DNA of 64,000 nt, taken from an uncultured Cellulomonas sp. GTDB taxonomy: Bacteria; Actinomycetota; Actinomycetes; Actinomycetales; Cellulomonadaceae. The stretch's first letter is position 1. Each line of letters begins with the position of its first letter. A program made the translations under genes and the position numbers. Shown here piece by piece: positions 37,376 through 46,420 of the stretch. The notes beneath the pieces are model-generated. The model ran no database searches, was not told where the DNA came from, and saw only the letters and a program-made list of their open reading frames with translations. Location of the stretch: contig NZ_CANLTL010000003.1 in the NCBI RefSeq assembly GCF_947494015.1, positions 1-64,000 of the forward strand. The letters run 5' to 3'.

Positions 37376-38155
37376 GTGCCCCGTCCCGACCCGTCGGCCC
37401 TCACCCCGGTCGCCCAGGACTACCTCAAGGTGGTCTGGGCCGCGGGGGAGTGGTCGACGGCGCCGGTGACCACCAAGCGCCTGGCCGAGCGCCTGGGCGT
37501 GGGAGCGCCGACCGTCTCGGAGACCGTGCGCCGCCTGTGCGACCAGGGGCTGCTCGCCCACGCCCGGTACGGGGCGGTCGAGCTGACCGCGGCCGGGCGC
37601 GCGCACGCCGTCGCCATGGTCCGGCGGCACCGGCTGATCGAGACCTTCCTGGTCCGGGAGCTGGGCTACGGCTGGGACGAGGTGCACGACGAGGCGGAGG
37701 TGCTCGAGCACGCCGTCTCCGACCTGCTGGTCGAGCGACTGGACGAACGACTGGGCCACCCCGTGCGCGACCCGCACGGCGACCCGATCCCGACCGCGGC
37801 CGGTCACGTCCCTGCCCTCGCGGCCCAGCCGCTGCGTGACGTCCCGGCCGGTCGCTGGGTCGTGGCGCGCATCTCGGACGCCGACCCCGCTCTGCTGCGG
37901 TCCTTCACCGCGCTCGGGATCGTCGTGGACGCCGTCCTCGACCTCGACGTCGCCCCGGACGACGTCGCCCCGGACGACAGTGCCCCCGACGGCAGCGCCC
38001 CCGACGGCGGTGACCGTGACGGCGGTGACCGTGACAACGGCACCCGTGACGGCGGCGAGCGTGCCGGCGACGGTCGCCTCGTGACCGTCGCCGGGCGCAC
38101 CGTCGACCTGGACGACGACGCCGCCCGCGCCGTCTGGCTGGTCCCGCCGACCTGA
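37376..38155 (+). CDS. DtxR/MntR-family metal-dependent repressor with a low-complexity insert
   Basis: A 259-residue regulator. A winged helix (residues about 8-65; RLAERLGVGAPTVSETVRRLCDQGLL is the DNA-reading part) is followed by the dimerisation and metal-binding helices (HRLIETFLVRELGYGWDEVHDEAEVLEHAVSD, with the His/Glu residues of the metal sites) and an SH3-like FeoA domain. That last domain is split by an insert of Asp-Pro-Asp-Gly-type repeats (about 190-232). Co-repression by Mn(II) or Fe(II) is expected. It begins 8 bases after the permease stop, so it probably controls its own operon through the palindromes at 34614-34649. Confidence 0.92.
   Translation: MPRPDPSALTPVAQDYLKVVWAAGEWSTAPVTTKRLAERLGVGAPTVSETVRRLCDQGLLAHARYGAVELTAAGRAHAVAMVRRHRLIETFLVRELGYGWDEVHDEAEVLEHAVSDLLVERLDERLGHPVRDPHGDPIPTAAGHVPALAAQPLRDVPAGRWVVARISDADPALLRSFTALGIVVDAVLDLDVAPDDVAPDDSAPDGSAPDGGDRDGGDRDNGTRDGGERAGDGRLVTVAGRTVDLDDDAARAVWLVPPT
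37945..38072 (+). repeat. Degenerate GAC/GGC-rich tandem repeats
   Basis: Imperfect short repeats (GACGTCGCCCCG and GGCGGTGACCGTGAC units) encode the acidic insert in the DtxR-type regulator. They have probably arisen by slippage. Confidence 0.6.
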
Positions 38156-38224
38156 CGCGCCGCACGCCAGCCGCTAGGCTCACAGCGATCCCCGAGGTTC
38201 TCGACGACGCGGCCCGGACACGTG

Positions 38225-38238
38225 TCGAATCGATTCGA
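38225..38238 (+). promoter_or_regulatory. 14-bp palindrome upstream of the MFS exporter
   Basis: TCGAATCGATTCGA is a perfect palindrome 12 bases before the GTG start. It is AT-richer than the surrounding DNA, which fits a TetR- or MarR-type operator, though no such regulator is encoded next to it. Confidence 0.5.
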
Positions 38239-38250
38239 ACCGGAGATGCC

Positions 38251-39546
38251 GTGAGTCCCACCACGACGGACCCTGCCCCCGTGGCGGGACCGCACCCCAT
38301 CACGGCGTGGACCGGGTCCGCGCCCGGGAGTGCCCACGACGGCATGCCGGGCGTGCGCGTGCGGCCGGCGCTGCTCGCGCTCGCGCTCGGCGGCTTCACG
38401 ATCGGCACCACCGAGTTCGCGACCATGGGCCTGCTGCCCCAGATCGCCCGCGACCTCTCGGTGTCCATCCCGGTCGCCGGGCACGTGATCACCGCGTACG
38501 CGCTCGGGGTGGTCGTCGGTGCACCGCTGCTGACCGCCGTCGCCGCGCGCGTCGACCGCCGGATCCTGCTGGTCGGGCTGATGGCGGCGTACACGGTGGG
38601 CAACACCCTGTCGAGCCTCGCCGGGAGCATCGAGTGGCTCGTGCTGGCGCGGTTCCTGGCCGGCCTGCCGCACGGGGCCTTCTTCGGGGTCGGCGCGGCG
38701 ATGGGCACCGCGGTCGTCGGGCGCGCGCGCCGGGGCGCAGCGGTCGCAACGATGATGACCGGGCTGACCATCGCCAACGTCGTGGGCGTTCCGCTGTCCA
38801 CCTGGGTGGGGCAGGCCCTGGGCTGGCGCGCGGCGTTCCTCGTCGTGGCCGTGCTCGGCCTGCTGACGCTCGCGGGGCTGTGGCGCTGGCTGCCCGCCGT
38901 GCGCCCGGCCGCGGGCACCACCGTTCGCACCGAGCTCGCCGCGCTGCGCAACCGCCGGCTGTGGATCGCCGTCGCGGCCGGCGCCATCGGCTTCGGGGGC
39001 ATGTTCGCCGTCTACTCCTACATCGCCCCTCTGGTCACCGAGGTGACCGGTCTGGCCGAGGTGACGGTGCCGGTCGTGCTCGCCCTGTTCGGCATCGGCA
39101 TGACGGTCGGCACGGTGCTGGGCGGTCGCATGGCCGACCGCTCCGTCGTCCGGAGCGTGTACGCCGGGTTCGTGGGGACGGCGGTCGCCCTGGTGCTGGT
39201 CGCCCTCACCGGCGGCAACCCGGTGCTGGGCATCGCCTCGGTCGTGCTGCTCGGGGTCACCTCGCAGGTGCTGGGCCTGGCCCTGCAGACGCGGCTCATG
39301 GACGTCTCGCCGAGCGCGCCGTCGCTCGGGGCGGCTCTGTGCCACTCGGCGCTGAACGTCGGCAACGCGTCCGGCGCGTTCCTCGGCGGCCTGGTGATCG
39401 CGGCCGGCTGGGGCTACCTGGCCCCGGCATGGGTTGGGGTCGGACTGACCCTCGTCGGCCTGGTGATCGTCCTCACCATCGGTCGCGACCCGGCCGGGGA
39501 ACCCGCCGGCGGGAACGCTCGTCCTGCAGGTCAGGCCGTCGCCTGA
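38251..39546 (+). CDS. MFS transporter of the AraJ/DHA1 type
   Basis: A 431-residue protein with twelve predicted helices. The first shows LALGGFTIGTTEFATMGLLPQIA, a hallmark of the AraJ/YdhP-like branch, followed by DRRILLVGLMAAYTVGN and LARFLAGLPHGAFFGVGAAM, the motif around the third helix. The C-terminal half contains RLMDVSPSAPSLGAALCHSALNVGN, also typical. Members export sugars, drugs or arabinose-like compounds; the substrate here is unknown. A GGAG site lies 9 bases upstream of the GTG, just after the palindrome. Confidence 0.92.
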   Translation: MSPTTTDPAPVAGPHPITAWTGSAPGSAHDGMPGVRVRPALLALALGGFTIGTTEFATMGLLPQIARDLSVSIPVAGHVITAYALGVVVGAPLLTAVAARVDRRILLVGLMAAYTVGNTLSSLAGSIEWLVLARFLAGLPHGAFFGVGAAMGTAVVGRARRGAAVATMMTGLTIANVVGVPLSTWVGQALGWRAAFLVVAVLGLLTLAGLWRWLPAVRPAAGTTVRTELAALRNRRLWIAVAAGAIGFGGMFAVYSYIAPLVTEVTGLAEVTVPVVLALFGIGMTVGTVLGGRMADRSVVRSVYAGFVGTAVALVLVALTGGNPVLGIASVVLLGVTSQVLGLALQTRLMDVSPSAPSLGAALCHSALNVGNASGAFLGGLVIAAGWGYLAPAWVGVGLTLVGLVIVLTIGRDPAGEPAGGNARPAGQAVA

Positions 39547-39710
39547 CCGGTCGTGCCCCATGGTCGGGCGAATCGCCCGACCGCGGTGCGACGCGTGTCA
39601 CACGGACCCGATCAGGGGCGACCCTCAGGTTGTCGGGTTACTGTGGCGACGATCACCACCGTATGCGCAGGCCGTGCGGGGTCGACCCCGCGACTGATGA
39701 GGACGTCCGC

Positions 39711-40802
39711 ATGACAGCAGAGACCGTGGCCGAGGGCGCACGACCCGTCCGCGCCCGTGAGCGCCAGGTGAGCGACTTCACCGCGCTCACCCGCACCGTC
39801 CAGGAGGCCGGTCTGATGACCCGCCGGCAGGGCTGGTACTGGACCCGCTTCGCGGTCCTCACGCTCGTCCTGGCGGGCCTCGTCACGGCCTTCGTGCTCA
39901 TCGGTGCCTCGTGGTGGCAGCTGGTCATCGCGGCCGCTCTGGCCGTCGTCCTGGGACAGGTGATGTTCCTGGGCCACGACGCCGCGCACCGGCAGATCTT
40001 CGCGTCCGGCAGGTGGAACGAGTGGGCCAGCCTGGTGCTCGCCAACCTCTACGCCGGCATGAGCTACGGGTGGTGGCAGCACAAGCACAGCCGCCACCAC
40101 GCCAAGCCGAACCAGGTCGGCGCCGACCCGGACATCAAGACCGGAGCGCTGGTGTTCCACACCGAGGAGCTGCGCAAGCCCGTCTCCGGGATCGCCGCGT
40201 GGGTCCGCGCCCGTCAGGGCTGGCTGTTCTTCCCCATGCTGCTGCTCGAGGGCATCAACCTGCACGTCTCCGGCGTCCGGACGATCTTCGGCCGCGGCGA
40301 GGTCAAGCGTCGCCCGATCGAGATGGCCTTCGTCACGCTGCGCCTGGGCGCCTACCTCGGCCTGGTCTTCTGGGTGCTGCCGGTCGGCATGGCGTTCGCC
40401 TTCCTCGGTGTGCAGCTCGGCCTGTTCGGGCTGTACATGGGCGCCGTGTTCGCCCCGAACCACAAGGGCATGCCGATCGTGCCCCCGGACTCCCGGATCG
40501 ACTTCCTGCGCCGCCAGGTGCTGATGAGCCGCAACGTCACCGGCGGCCGGTTCGTGGACTGGTTCACGGGCGGCCTGAACTACCAGGTCGAGCACCACCT
40601 GTTCCCGAGCATGGCGCGGCCGCACCTGCGCAAGGTCCAGCCGATCGTCCGGGAGTTCTGCGCGACCCACAACATCGCCTACACCGAGACGTCCCTGCTG
40701 GCCTCGTACGGCATCGTGATCCGCTACCTCAACAAGGTCGGTCTCGCGGCGCGCGACCCGTTCCAGTGCCCGCTGGCGATGGAGCTGCGCTCCGCCCGCT
40801 GA
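39711..40802 (+). CDS. Membrane fatty acid desaturase
   Basis: A 363-residue di-iron enzyme with four hydrophobic segments and the three histidine boxes: GHDAAH, HKHSRHH and QVEHH. It should introduce a double bond into the acyl chains of lipids or acyl-CoA, with electrons from ferredoxin or a reductase not visible nearby, and so adjust membrane fluidity. The ATG at 39711 is preceded by a GATGAGGACG stretch. It is followed by a perfect 21-bp hairpin, so it is probably a single-gene transcript. Confidence 0.93.
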   Translation: MTAETVAEGARPVRARERQVSDFTALTRTVQEAGLMTRRQGWYWTRFAVLTLVLAGLVTAFVLIGASWWQLVIAAALAVVLGQVMFLGHDAAHRQIFASGRWNEWASLVLANLYAGMSYGWWQHKHSRHHAKPNQVGADPDIKTGALVFHTEELRKPVSGIAAWVRARQGWLFFPMLLLEGINLHVSGVRTIFGRGEVKRRPIEMAFVTLRLGAYLGLVFWVLPVGMAFAFLGVQLGLFGLYMGAVFAPNHKGMPIVPPDSRIDFLRRQVLMSRNVTGGRFVDWFTGGLNYQVEHHLFPSMARPHLRKVQPIVREFCATHNIAYTETSLLASYGIVIRYLNKVGLAARDPFQCPLAMELRSAR

Positions 40803-40823
40803 TCCGCGGCACGCACGCACCTT

Positions 40824-40876
40824 CGACGACGGCGGGTGCGCCGGCCCTGCGAGGCCCGGCGCACCCGCCGTCGTCG
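40824..40876 (+). terminator. Perfect 21-bp hairpin between the desaturase gene and leuS
   Basis: CGACGACGGCGGGTGCGCCG(G) pairs exactly with its reverse complement at 40856-40876 around an 11-base loop. Its length and position 21 bases after the stop make a terminator likely despite the absent T-run. Confidence 0.8.
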
Positions 40877-40912
40877 TGCACCCGCCGGGTGACACGCCGG
40901 TAACCTGGGCGG

Positions 40913-43828
40913 GTGACTGCCCCGGACGCCCCCACCACCACGCTCGACGACGCGCCGCAGGGCGACGTCCGCTTCCGCTACACGGCCGCGCTCGCCGGGG
41001 AGCTCGAGCAGCGCTGGCAGGACCGGTGGGACGAGCTCGGCACCTTCCACACGGCGAACCCGTCGGGGCGACTGACCGACGGTCAGGGCCACCATGCCGA
41101 CCCCGCGTCGCCGACCTTCTTCGTGATGGACATGTTCCCGTACCCCTCCGGGACGGGTCTGCACGTCGGGCACCCGCTGGGCTACATCGCGACCGACGTC
41201 GTGGGCCGGTACCGGCGCATGTGCGGGGACAACGTCCTGCACGCGCTCGGCTACGACGCCTTCGGCCTGCCCGCCGAGCAGTACGCCGTGCAGACCGGTC
41301 AGCACCCTCGGGTCACCACCGAGGCGAACATGGCGAACATGCGCCGCCAGCTGCGGCGCCTGGGTCTCGCGCACGACCCGCGCCGGACCTTCGCCACCAC
41401 GGACGGCGACTATGTGCGCTGGACCCAGTGGATCTTCCTGCAGGTCTTCGCCTCCTGGTACGACCCCGACGCCGTGCGGCCCGACGGGGGCACCGGACGG
41501 GCGCGGCCGATCGCCGAGCTCCAGGAGGCGTACGCCGCGGGGGTGCGGCCCACGCCGGACGGTCGCCCTTGGGCCGAGCTGGACGACGTCGAGCGGCGCC
41601 ACGTGGTCGACGCCCAGCGGCTTGCCTACGTCTCCGAGACCCCGGTCAACTGGTGCCCGGGCCTGGGGACGGTGCTCGCGAACGAGGAGGTCACGGTCGA
41701 CGGCCGCTCCGAGCGCGGCAACTTCCCGGTGTTCAAGCGCAACCTGCGGCAGTGGAACATGCGGATCACGGCCTACGCGGACCGCCTGGCGGACGACCTG
41801 GACCTGATCGACTGGCCGGACAAGGTCCGCGCGATGCAGCGCAACTGGATCGGACGCTCCGAGGGCGCACAGGTGCGGTTCGCCGTCGCCGGCGGGGCCG
41901 CGGTGGAGGTCTTCACCACGCGCCCGGACACGCTGTTCGGTGCGACGTTCATGGTCGTCTCGCCCGAGCACCCGCTGCTCGACGAGGTCCCGGCGCAGTG
42001 GCCCGACGGCACGCGTGACGGCTGGACCGGCGGCCACGCCACGCCGTCGCAGGCCGTCGCGGCGTACCGGGCGGAGGCCGCCGCGAAGACGGCCGTGGAG
42101 CGCCAGGCCGACGCCGGGCGCAAGACGGGCGTGTTCACCGGGCACCTGGCGACCAACCCGGTCACCGGGGCCTCGCTGCCGGTCTTCACCGCGGACTACG
42201 TGCTGATGGGCTACGGGACCGGCGCGATCATGGCCGTCCCCGGCGGCGACGAGCGCGACCACGCCTTCGCGCAGGGCTTCGACCTGCCGGTGATCCACAC
42301 CGTCCAGCCGCCCGAGGGCTGGGCCGGCGGGGCGTGGACCGGTGACGGCCGGATCGTGAACTCCGCCAACGACGAGATCAGCCTGGACGGTCTCGGTGTC
42401 GCCGAGGCGAAGCGCGCGATCGTCGAGTGGCTCGAGGCGCGGGGCATCGGCACCGGCACGGTCACCTACCGCCTGCGCGACTGGCTGTTCAGCCGGCAGC
42501 GGTACTGGGGCGAGCCGTTCCCGATCGTCTACGACGAGCACGACCTGCCCATCGCGCTTCCCGACGAGCTGCTGCCGGTCGAGCTGCCCGAGGTCCCCGA
42601 CTACTCGCCGCGCACGTTCGACCCCGAGGACGCCGCGTCGTCCCCGGAGCCGCCGCTGGGCCGCAACGACGACTGGGTCGCGGTGACGCTCGACCTGGGG
42701 GACGGGCCGCGCACGTACCGGCGCGACACCAACACGATGCCGAACTGGGCCGGGTCGTGCTGGTACTACCTGAACTACCTCGACCCGACGTCGCGCGACG
42801 TCGTGGTCGACCCGGCGCTCGAGGCGTACTGGATGGGGCCGCACCACAACCCCACCGCGGGGGCCTCCGGCGGCGTCGACCTGTACGTGGGCGGCGTCGA
42901 GCACGCCGTCCTGCACCTGCTGTACGCGCGGTTCTGGCACAAGGTCCTGCACGACCTGGGCCACGTGTCGAGCGTCGAGCCGTTCCGGACGCTGTTCAAC
43001 CAGGGCTACATCCAGGCGTACGCGTTCCGGGACGACCGCGGCCAGCCCGTCCCGGCGGCCGAGGTCGTCGAGCAGGCGGCGCCGGACGGGACCACGACGT
43101 ACACCTACGGCGGCCGGGAGGTCGTGCGCGAGTACGGGAAGATGGGCAAGTCGCTGAAGAACGTCGTCACGCCCGACGACATGTACGAGGCCTACGGCGC
43201 CGACACGTTCCGTGTCTACGAGATGTCGATGGGTCCGCTGGACCTGTCACGCCCGTGGGACACCCGCGCGGTGGTCGGCTCCCAGCGGTTCCTGCAGCGG
43301 CTGTGGCGCAACGTCGTCGACGAGGCGTCCGGCGACCTCGTGGTGAGCGACGACGCGCCGTCGGCGGCCACGCTGCGGCTGCTGCACCGGACGATCGCGG
43401 ACGTCCGGGTCGAGATGGAGGCCATGCGGGTCAACACCGCCATCGCCAAGCTGATCGTGCTCAACAACCACCTGACGTCCCTGCCGACGACGCCACGTGC
43501 CGCCGTCGAGCCGCTCGTCCTCATGCTCGCGCCGGTGGCGCCGCACATCGCCGAGGAGCTGTGGTCGCGGCTGGGGCACCCGTCCTCGCTCGCCCACGAG
43601 CCGTTCCCCGTGGCCGACCCGCAGCACCTCGTCGAGGACACCGTGACCTGCGTGCTGCAGGTGCAGGGGAAGGTCCGCGGCCGGGTGGAGGTGTCGCCGT
43701 CGGTCGACGAGGACACCCTGCGCGAGCTCGCGCTGGCCGACGCCGGCGTCCAGCGGGCCCTGGACGGTCGCGGCGTCCGCACGGTGATCGTCCGGGCGCC
43801 CAAGCTCGTCAACGTCGTCCCGGCCTGA
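40913..43828 (+). CDS. leuS: Leucyl-tRNA synthetase
   Basis: A 971-residue class I aminoacyl-tRNA synthetase that charges tRNA-Leu. The HIGH-type motif is in [18 protein letters not shown], the editing (CP1) domain occupies about 290-490 with [18 protein letters not shown], the [14 protein letters not shown] region precedes it, and the KMSKS loop is KMGKSLKN. An anticodon-binding and a C-terminal domain close the protein. Actinobacterial LeuS of this length is normal. The GTG start at 40913 follows the hairpin terminator by 36 bases. Confidence 0.98.
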   Translation: MTAPDAPTTTLDDAPQGDVRFRYTAALAGELEQRWQDRWDELGTFHTANPSGRLTDGQGHHADPASPTFFVMDMFPYPSGTGLHVGHPLGYIATDVVGRYRRMCGDNVLHALGYDAFGLPAEQYAVQTGQHPRVTTEANMANMRRQLRRLGLAHDPRRTFATTDGDYVRWTQWIFLQVFASWYDPDAVRPDGGTGRARPIAELQEAYAAGVRPTPDGRPWAELDDVERRHVVDAQRLAYVSETPVNWCPGLGTVLANEEVTVDGRSERGNFPVFKRNLRQWNMRITAYADRLADDLDLIDWPDKVRAMQRNWIGRSEGAQVRFAVAGGAAVEVFTTRPDTLFGATFMVVSPEHPLLDEVPAQWPDGTRDGWTGGHATPSQAVAAYRAEAAAKTAVERQADAGRKTGVFTGHLATNPVTGASLPVFTADYVLMGYGTGAIMAVPGGDERDHAFAQGFDLPVIHTVQPPEGWAGGAWTGDGRIVNSANDEISLDGLGVAEAKRAIVEWLEARGIGTGTVTYRLRDWLFSRQRYWGEPFPIVYDEHDLPIALPDELLPVELPEVPDYSPRTFDPEDAASSPEPPLGRNDDWVAVTLDLGDGPRTYRRDTNTMPNWAGSCWYYLNYLDPTSRDVVVDPALEAYWMGPHHNPTAGASGGVDLYVGGVEHAVLHLLYARFWHKVLHDLGHVSSVEPFRTLFNQGYIQAYAFRDDRGQPVPAAEVVEQAAPDGTTTYTYGGREVVREYGKMGKSLKNVVTPDDMYEAYGADTFRVYEMSMGPLDLSRPWDTRAVVGSQRFLQRLWRNVVDEASGDLVVSDDAPSAATLRLLHRTIADVRVEMEAMRVNTAIAKLIVLNNHLTSLPTTPRAAVEPLVLMLAPVAPHIAEELWSRLGHPSSLAHEPFPVADPQHLVEDTVTCVLQVQGKVRGRVEVSPSVDEDTLRELALADAGVQRALDGRGVRTVIVRAPKLVNVVPA

Positions 43829-43831
43829 CGC

Positions 43832-44881
43832 GTGGACCGGCGCCGGTGGTCGGGCATCTGGCCGCCAGCCCGGTCGTCGGGTCGGTCGTCGCGCCGGCCG
43901 ACCGGTCGGTCGTCGTCGGGGCGACCGGCGCACATCGTGGTCGTCACCGACTCCACGGCGTCCCTTCCACCCGCGGAGGCCGAGCGGTGGGGGATCGAGG
44001 TGGTGCCGCTCGAGGTCGCCGTCGGCGACGTGCGGTACCGCGAGGGCGTGGACCTCGATCCCACGCGGCTCGTGCGCGCGCTCCAGGACGGCACCCGCGT
44101 CACGACGTCGCAGCCGGCCCCGGCCGCGTTCGCGGCGGCGTACGCGCGTGCGGCCGGGCGCGGCGCGGACGCGATCGTGTCGCTGCACCTGTCCGGTGAC
44201 CTCTCCGGCACCGTCCGGGGCGCCGGGCTGGCGGCCGCGCAGGCCGCCGTGCCCGTGCACGTCGTCGACTCCCGATCGGTGGCCATGGGTCTGGGCTTCG
44301 CGGCGCTCGCGGCGGCTCGCGCGGCCCGGGCGCAGTCGGGGGTGCCGGTGCCGGGCGAGGGCGCGTCGGCGGACGTCCCTGTGCCCGGTGTCATTGCACC
44401 CGACGTCGCAGTGCCCGACGCCGCTGGGGCCGACGTCGTTGCACCCGACGTCGCTGCGGCCCACGTCGTCGCGCGCGCGAGCGAGGTCGCGGCGTCGGCC
44501 TCGGCGCTCTTCGCCGTCGACTCCCTCGAGCACCTGCGTCGCGGCGGCCGGATCGGGGCCGCCGCGGAGGCCGTCGGCACCCTGCTCGGCACCCGGCCGC
44601 TGCTCACCGTGGACGGCGGCCGGGTCGAGGTCGCGGGTACGGCCCGGACCCGACGGGCGGCCCGGGCGCGCCTGGTGGACGTGGCCGCGACCGCAGCGAC
44701 GCGCGAGCGGGCGCGCGTGGCCGTGCACCACCTCGGCCAGCACGACGTCGCCGAGGTGCTCGCCGCGGAGATCCGCGACCGGCTCGGCGACGGCACGGAG
44801 GTCCTGGTGGTCGAGGTCAGCGCCGTCCTGGGCGCCCACGCGGGGCCGGGGGTCCTCGGCGTGGTCGTCGCCGAGGGCTGA
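43832..44881 (+). CDS. DegV family fatty-acid-binding protein with a repeat insert
   Basis: A 349-residue protein. The DegV fold is shown by VVVTDSTASLPPAEAERWGIEVVPL, GTRVTTSQPAPAAF, DAIVSLHLSGDLSGTVRGA and VDSRSVAMGLGFAALAA, then LFAVDSLEHLRRGGRIG and LGTRPLLTVDGGRVEVAG. DegV/FakB proteins bind fatty acids. Between about 170 and 213 is an insert of Val-Pro-Asp-Val-Ala repeats not found in typical members. The GTG at 43832 gives a 33-residue Arg/Ser-rich leader; a GTG near 43938 would begin directly at the fold. It starts 3 bases after leuS. Confidence 0.88.
   Translation: MDRRRWSGIWPPARSSGRSSRRPTGRSSSGRPAHIVVVTDSTASLPPAEAERWGIEVVPLEVAVGDVRYREGVDLDPTRLVRALQDGTRVTTSQPAPAAFAAAYARAAGRGADAIVSLHLSGDLSGTVRGAGLAAAQAAVPVHVVDSRSVAMGLGFAALAAARAARAQSGVPVPGEGASADVPVPGVIAPDVAVPDAAGADVVAPDVAAAHVVARASEVAASASALFAVDSLEHLRRGGRIGAAAEAVGTLLGTRPLLTVDGGRVEVAGTARTRRAARARLVDVAATAATRERARVAVHHLGQHDVAEVLAAEIRDRLGDGTEVLVVEVSAVLGAHAGPGVLGVVVAEG
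44338..44470 (+). repeat. Imperfect GACGTCG-type tandem repeats in the DegV gene
   Basis: Repeated GACGTC(G/C)...(G/T)GCCCGAC units of about 12-15 bases encode the Val-Ala-Pro-Asp insert. They are degenerate and in frame. Confidence 0.55.
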
Positions 44882-44971
44882 GCCGACCCCAGCGCGGTGA
44901 CCCGGGTGGCCGTCCCCAGACCACCACGCCTCGCCCGGAGCGGAGGGCGACCACCGACCTACGGTGCCGCC

Positions 44972-46402
44972 ATGACCCGGCACGACGATGCCCTGCGTGA
45001 GATCACCCGCAGTCGGCTGCACGCGGTCGCCGGCCGGCGGCCGGGCGCCGCTCCCGCGCCTCCCGCGCCTCCCGCGCCTCCCGCGCCGTCCCGCTCGGCC
45101 GCGACCGATCCCCTCGGCTGGCTGCCCGGCGGGTCACCGGACGACCCGTCGGGCGCCGACCGCCGTCGTGCCCGGCACCGCGGGATCGACGCCACGCCCG
45201 CTCGCCAGCGGCACGTCGAGCGGTCGCCGGCGACCGCCGTGGCGACCAAGCACGACGACACGGCCCGGGCGGCGCCACCACCGCACGCGTGGGTGCCCAC
45301 CGCAGCGAGCGCCGGGCTGCACGGCGCACCTGACGCGAGCCTGTCCGCCGCCGACCCCTGGCCCGGTGGCCCGCGGCTCGACGACCCCTCGCCCGACGAC
45401 CCACCTCCCGGCGACCCCTCGCCCCACCACCCGCCGCCCGCCGATCCACCACCCGACGGCCGGCCGCCCGACGACCCAGCCCAGCCCGTCTCCGCCGGCG
45501 GCGGGGACGCCCGCGACGTCGTGACCCGCATGCGCGCCGAGGCCCTCGGCTCGGCCGCCGCCGGGTACGCCGACAGCTACGGGCACCCGCTCGAGCACGG
45601 TCGCCCCGCCGGCGGCCGTGGGCGCGTGCGGTGGGGGCTCACGCTGCGCCACGCCGTCGTGGCGGGGGCAGCGGTCGTCGTGCTCGCCACCGGCGTCGTC
45701 GTGCGGGCCGTGTCGCTCACCCCCGAGCCGCCGACCGCGATCAGCACGGCCGTCGCCCCGGTAGCTGGCGAGGGGGCCGTGCCCCCCGGCGGGACTGTGC
45801 CCGGCGGGACTGTGCCCGGCGGGACTGTGCCCGGCGGGACTGTGCCCGGCGGGACTGTGCCCGGCGGGGCGGCGCCGGCCGCGAGCGTGCCCGGCGGCAC
45901 GGTGGCGCCCGGCACTGGGCCCGCCGGGACGCTGCCCGGCGCAAGCCTGCCGGGGGGAGCGGTCGTCGTCGTGCACGTCGTGGGGCAGGTGGCCGCGCCG
46001 GGCGTGGTCGAGCTGCCCGCGGGGTCGCGCGTGGGTGACGCGCTCGCGGCTGCCGGCGGCGCCGGTCCCGCGGCGGACCTGTCCACGGTGAACCTCGCCC
46101 GCGTGCTGCAGGACGGCGAGCAGGTCGTCGTGCCGGCACCCGGCGAGGTACCCCCGGCCCCCTCGGCCGGCGCGACCGCGGCCGGTCCGTCCGGCGCCGC
46201 GGCAGCCGGTGCGCCCGTCGATCTCAACGCCGCGGACCTGGCGGCTCTCGACGCCCTCCCGGGCATCGGCCCGGTGCTCGCCCAGCGCATCGTCGACTGG
46301 CGCGCCGAGAACGGTCCGTTCCGTGGCGTCGAGGAGCTCGGCGAGGTGTCCGGCATCGGGGACGCGCTCATGGAGCGGCTGCGCCCGCTGGTCCGGGTGT
46401 AG
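44972..46402 (+). CDS. comEA: ComEA-like DNA-uptake protein with long low-complexity regions
   Basis: A 476-residue protein. A long disordered, Pro/Asp-rich cytoplasmic N-terminus (1-215) precedes one transmembrane helix (about 230-248) and a linker of PGGTV repeats (about 270-300). An SLBB domain follows (about 328-385, VVVHVVGQVAAPGVVELPAGS). The protein ends in a helix-hairpin-helix DNA-binding domain (about 412-476; VDLNAADLAALDALPGIGPVLAQRIVDWR). ComEA binds incoming DNA outside the membrane and passes it to ComEC, encoded next. Known ComEA proteins are much shorter (about 200); the extra N-terminus is unusual. Confidence 0.9.
   Translation: MTRHDDALREITRSRLHAVAGRRPGAAPAPPAPPAPPAPSRSAATDPLGWLPGGSPDDPSGADRRRARHRGIDATPARQRHVERSPATAVATKHDDTARAAPPPHAWVPTAASAGLHGAPDASLSAADPWPGGPRLDDPSPDDPPPGDPSPHHPPPADPPPDGRPPDDPAQPVSAGGGDARDVVTRMRAEALGSAAAGYADSYGHPLEHGRPAGGRGRVRWGLTLRHAVVAGAAVVVLATGVVVRAVSLTPEPPTAISTAVAPVAGEGAVPPGGTVPGGTVPGGTVPGGTVPGGTVPGGAAPAASVPGGTVAPGTGPAGTLPGASLPGGAVVVVHVVGQVAAPGVVELPAGSRVGDALAAAGGAGPAADLSTVNLARVLQDGEQVVVPAPGEVPPAPSAGATAAGPSGAAAAGAPVDLNAADLAALDALPGIGPVLAQRIVDWRAENGPFRGVEELGEVSGIGDALMERLRPLVRV
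45785..45859 (+). repeat. Five exact copies of a 15-bp repeat in comEA
   Basis: The unit CCCGGCGGGACTGTG is repeated five times without change, followed by a partial copy, coding for PGGTV. The identity of copies implies recent expansion. Confidence 0.95.
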
Positions 46403-46420
46403 GGCCCGGGTGCGTCGGGC

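Noticed and set aside
40724-42964. Minus-strand frame of 746 codons
   Set aside because: Antisense to leuS; Val/Arg/Gly-rich with no motif.
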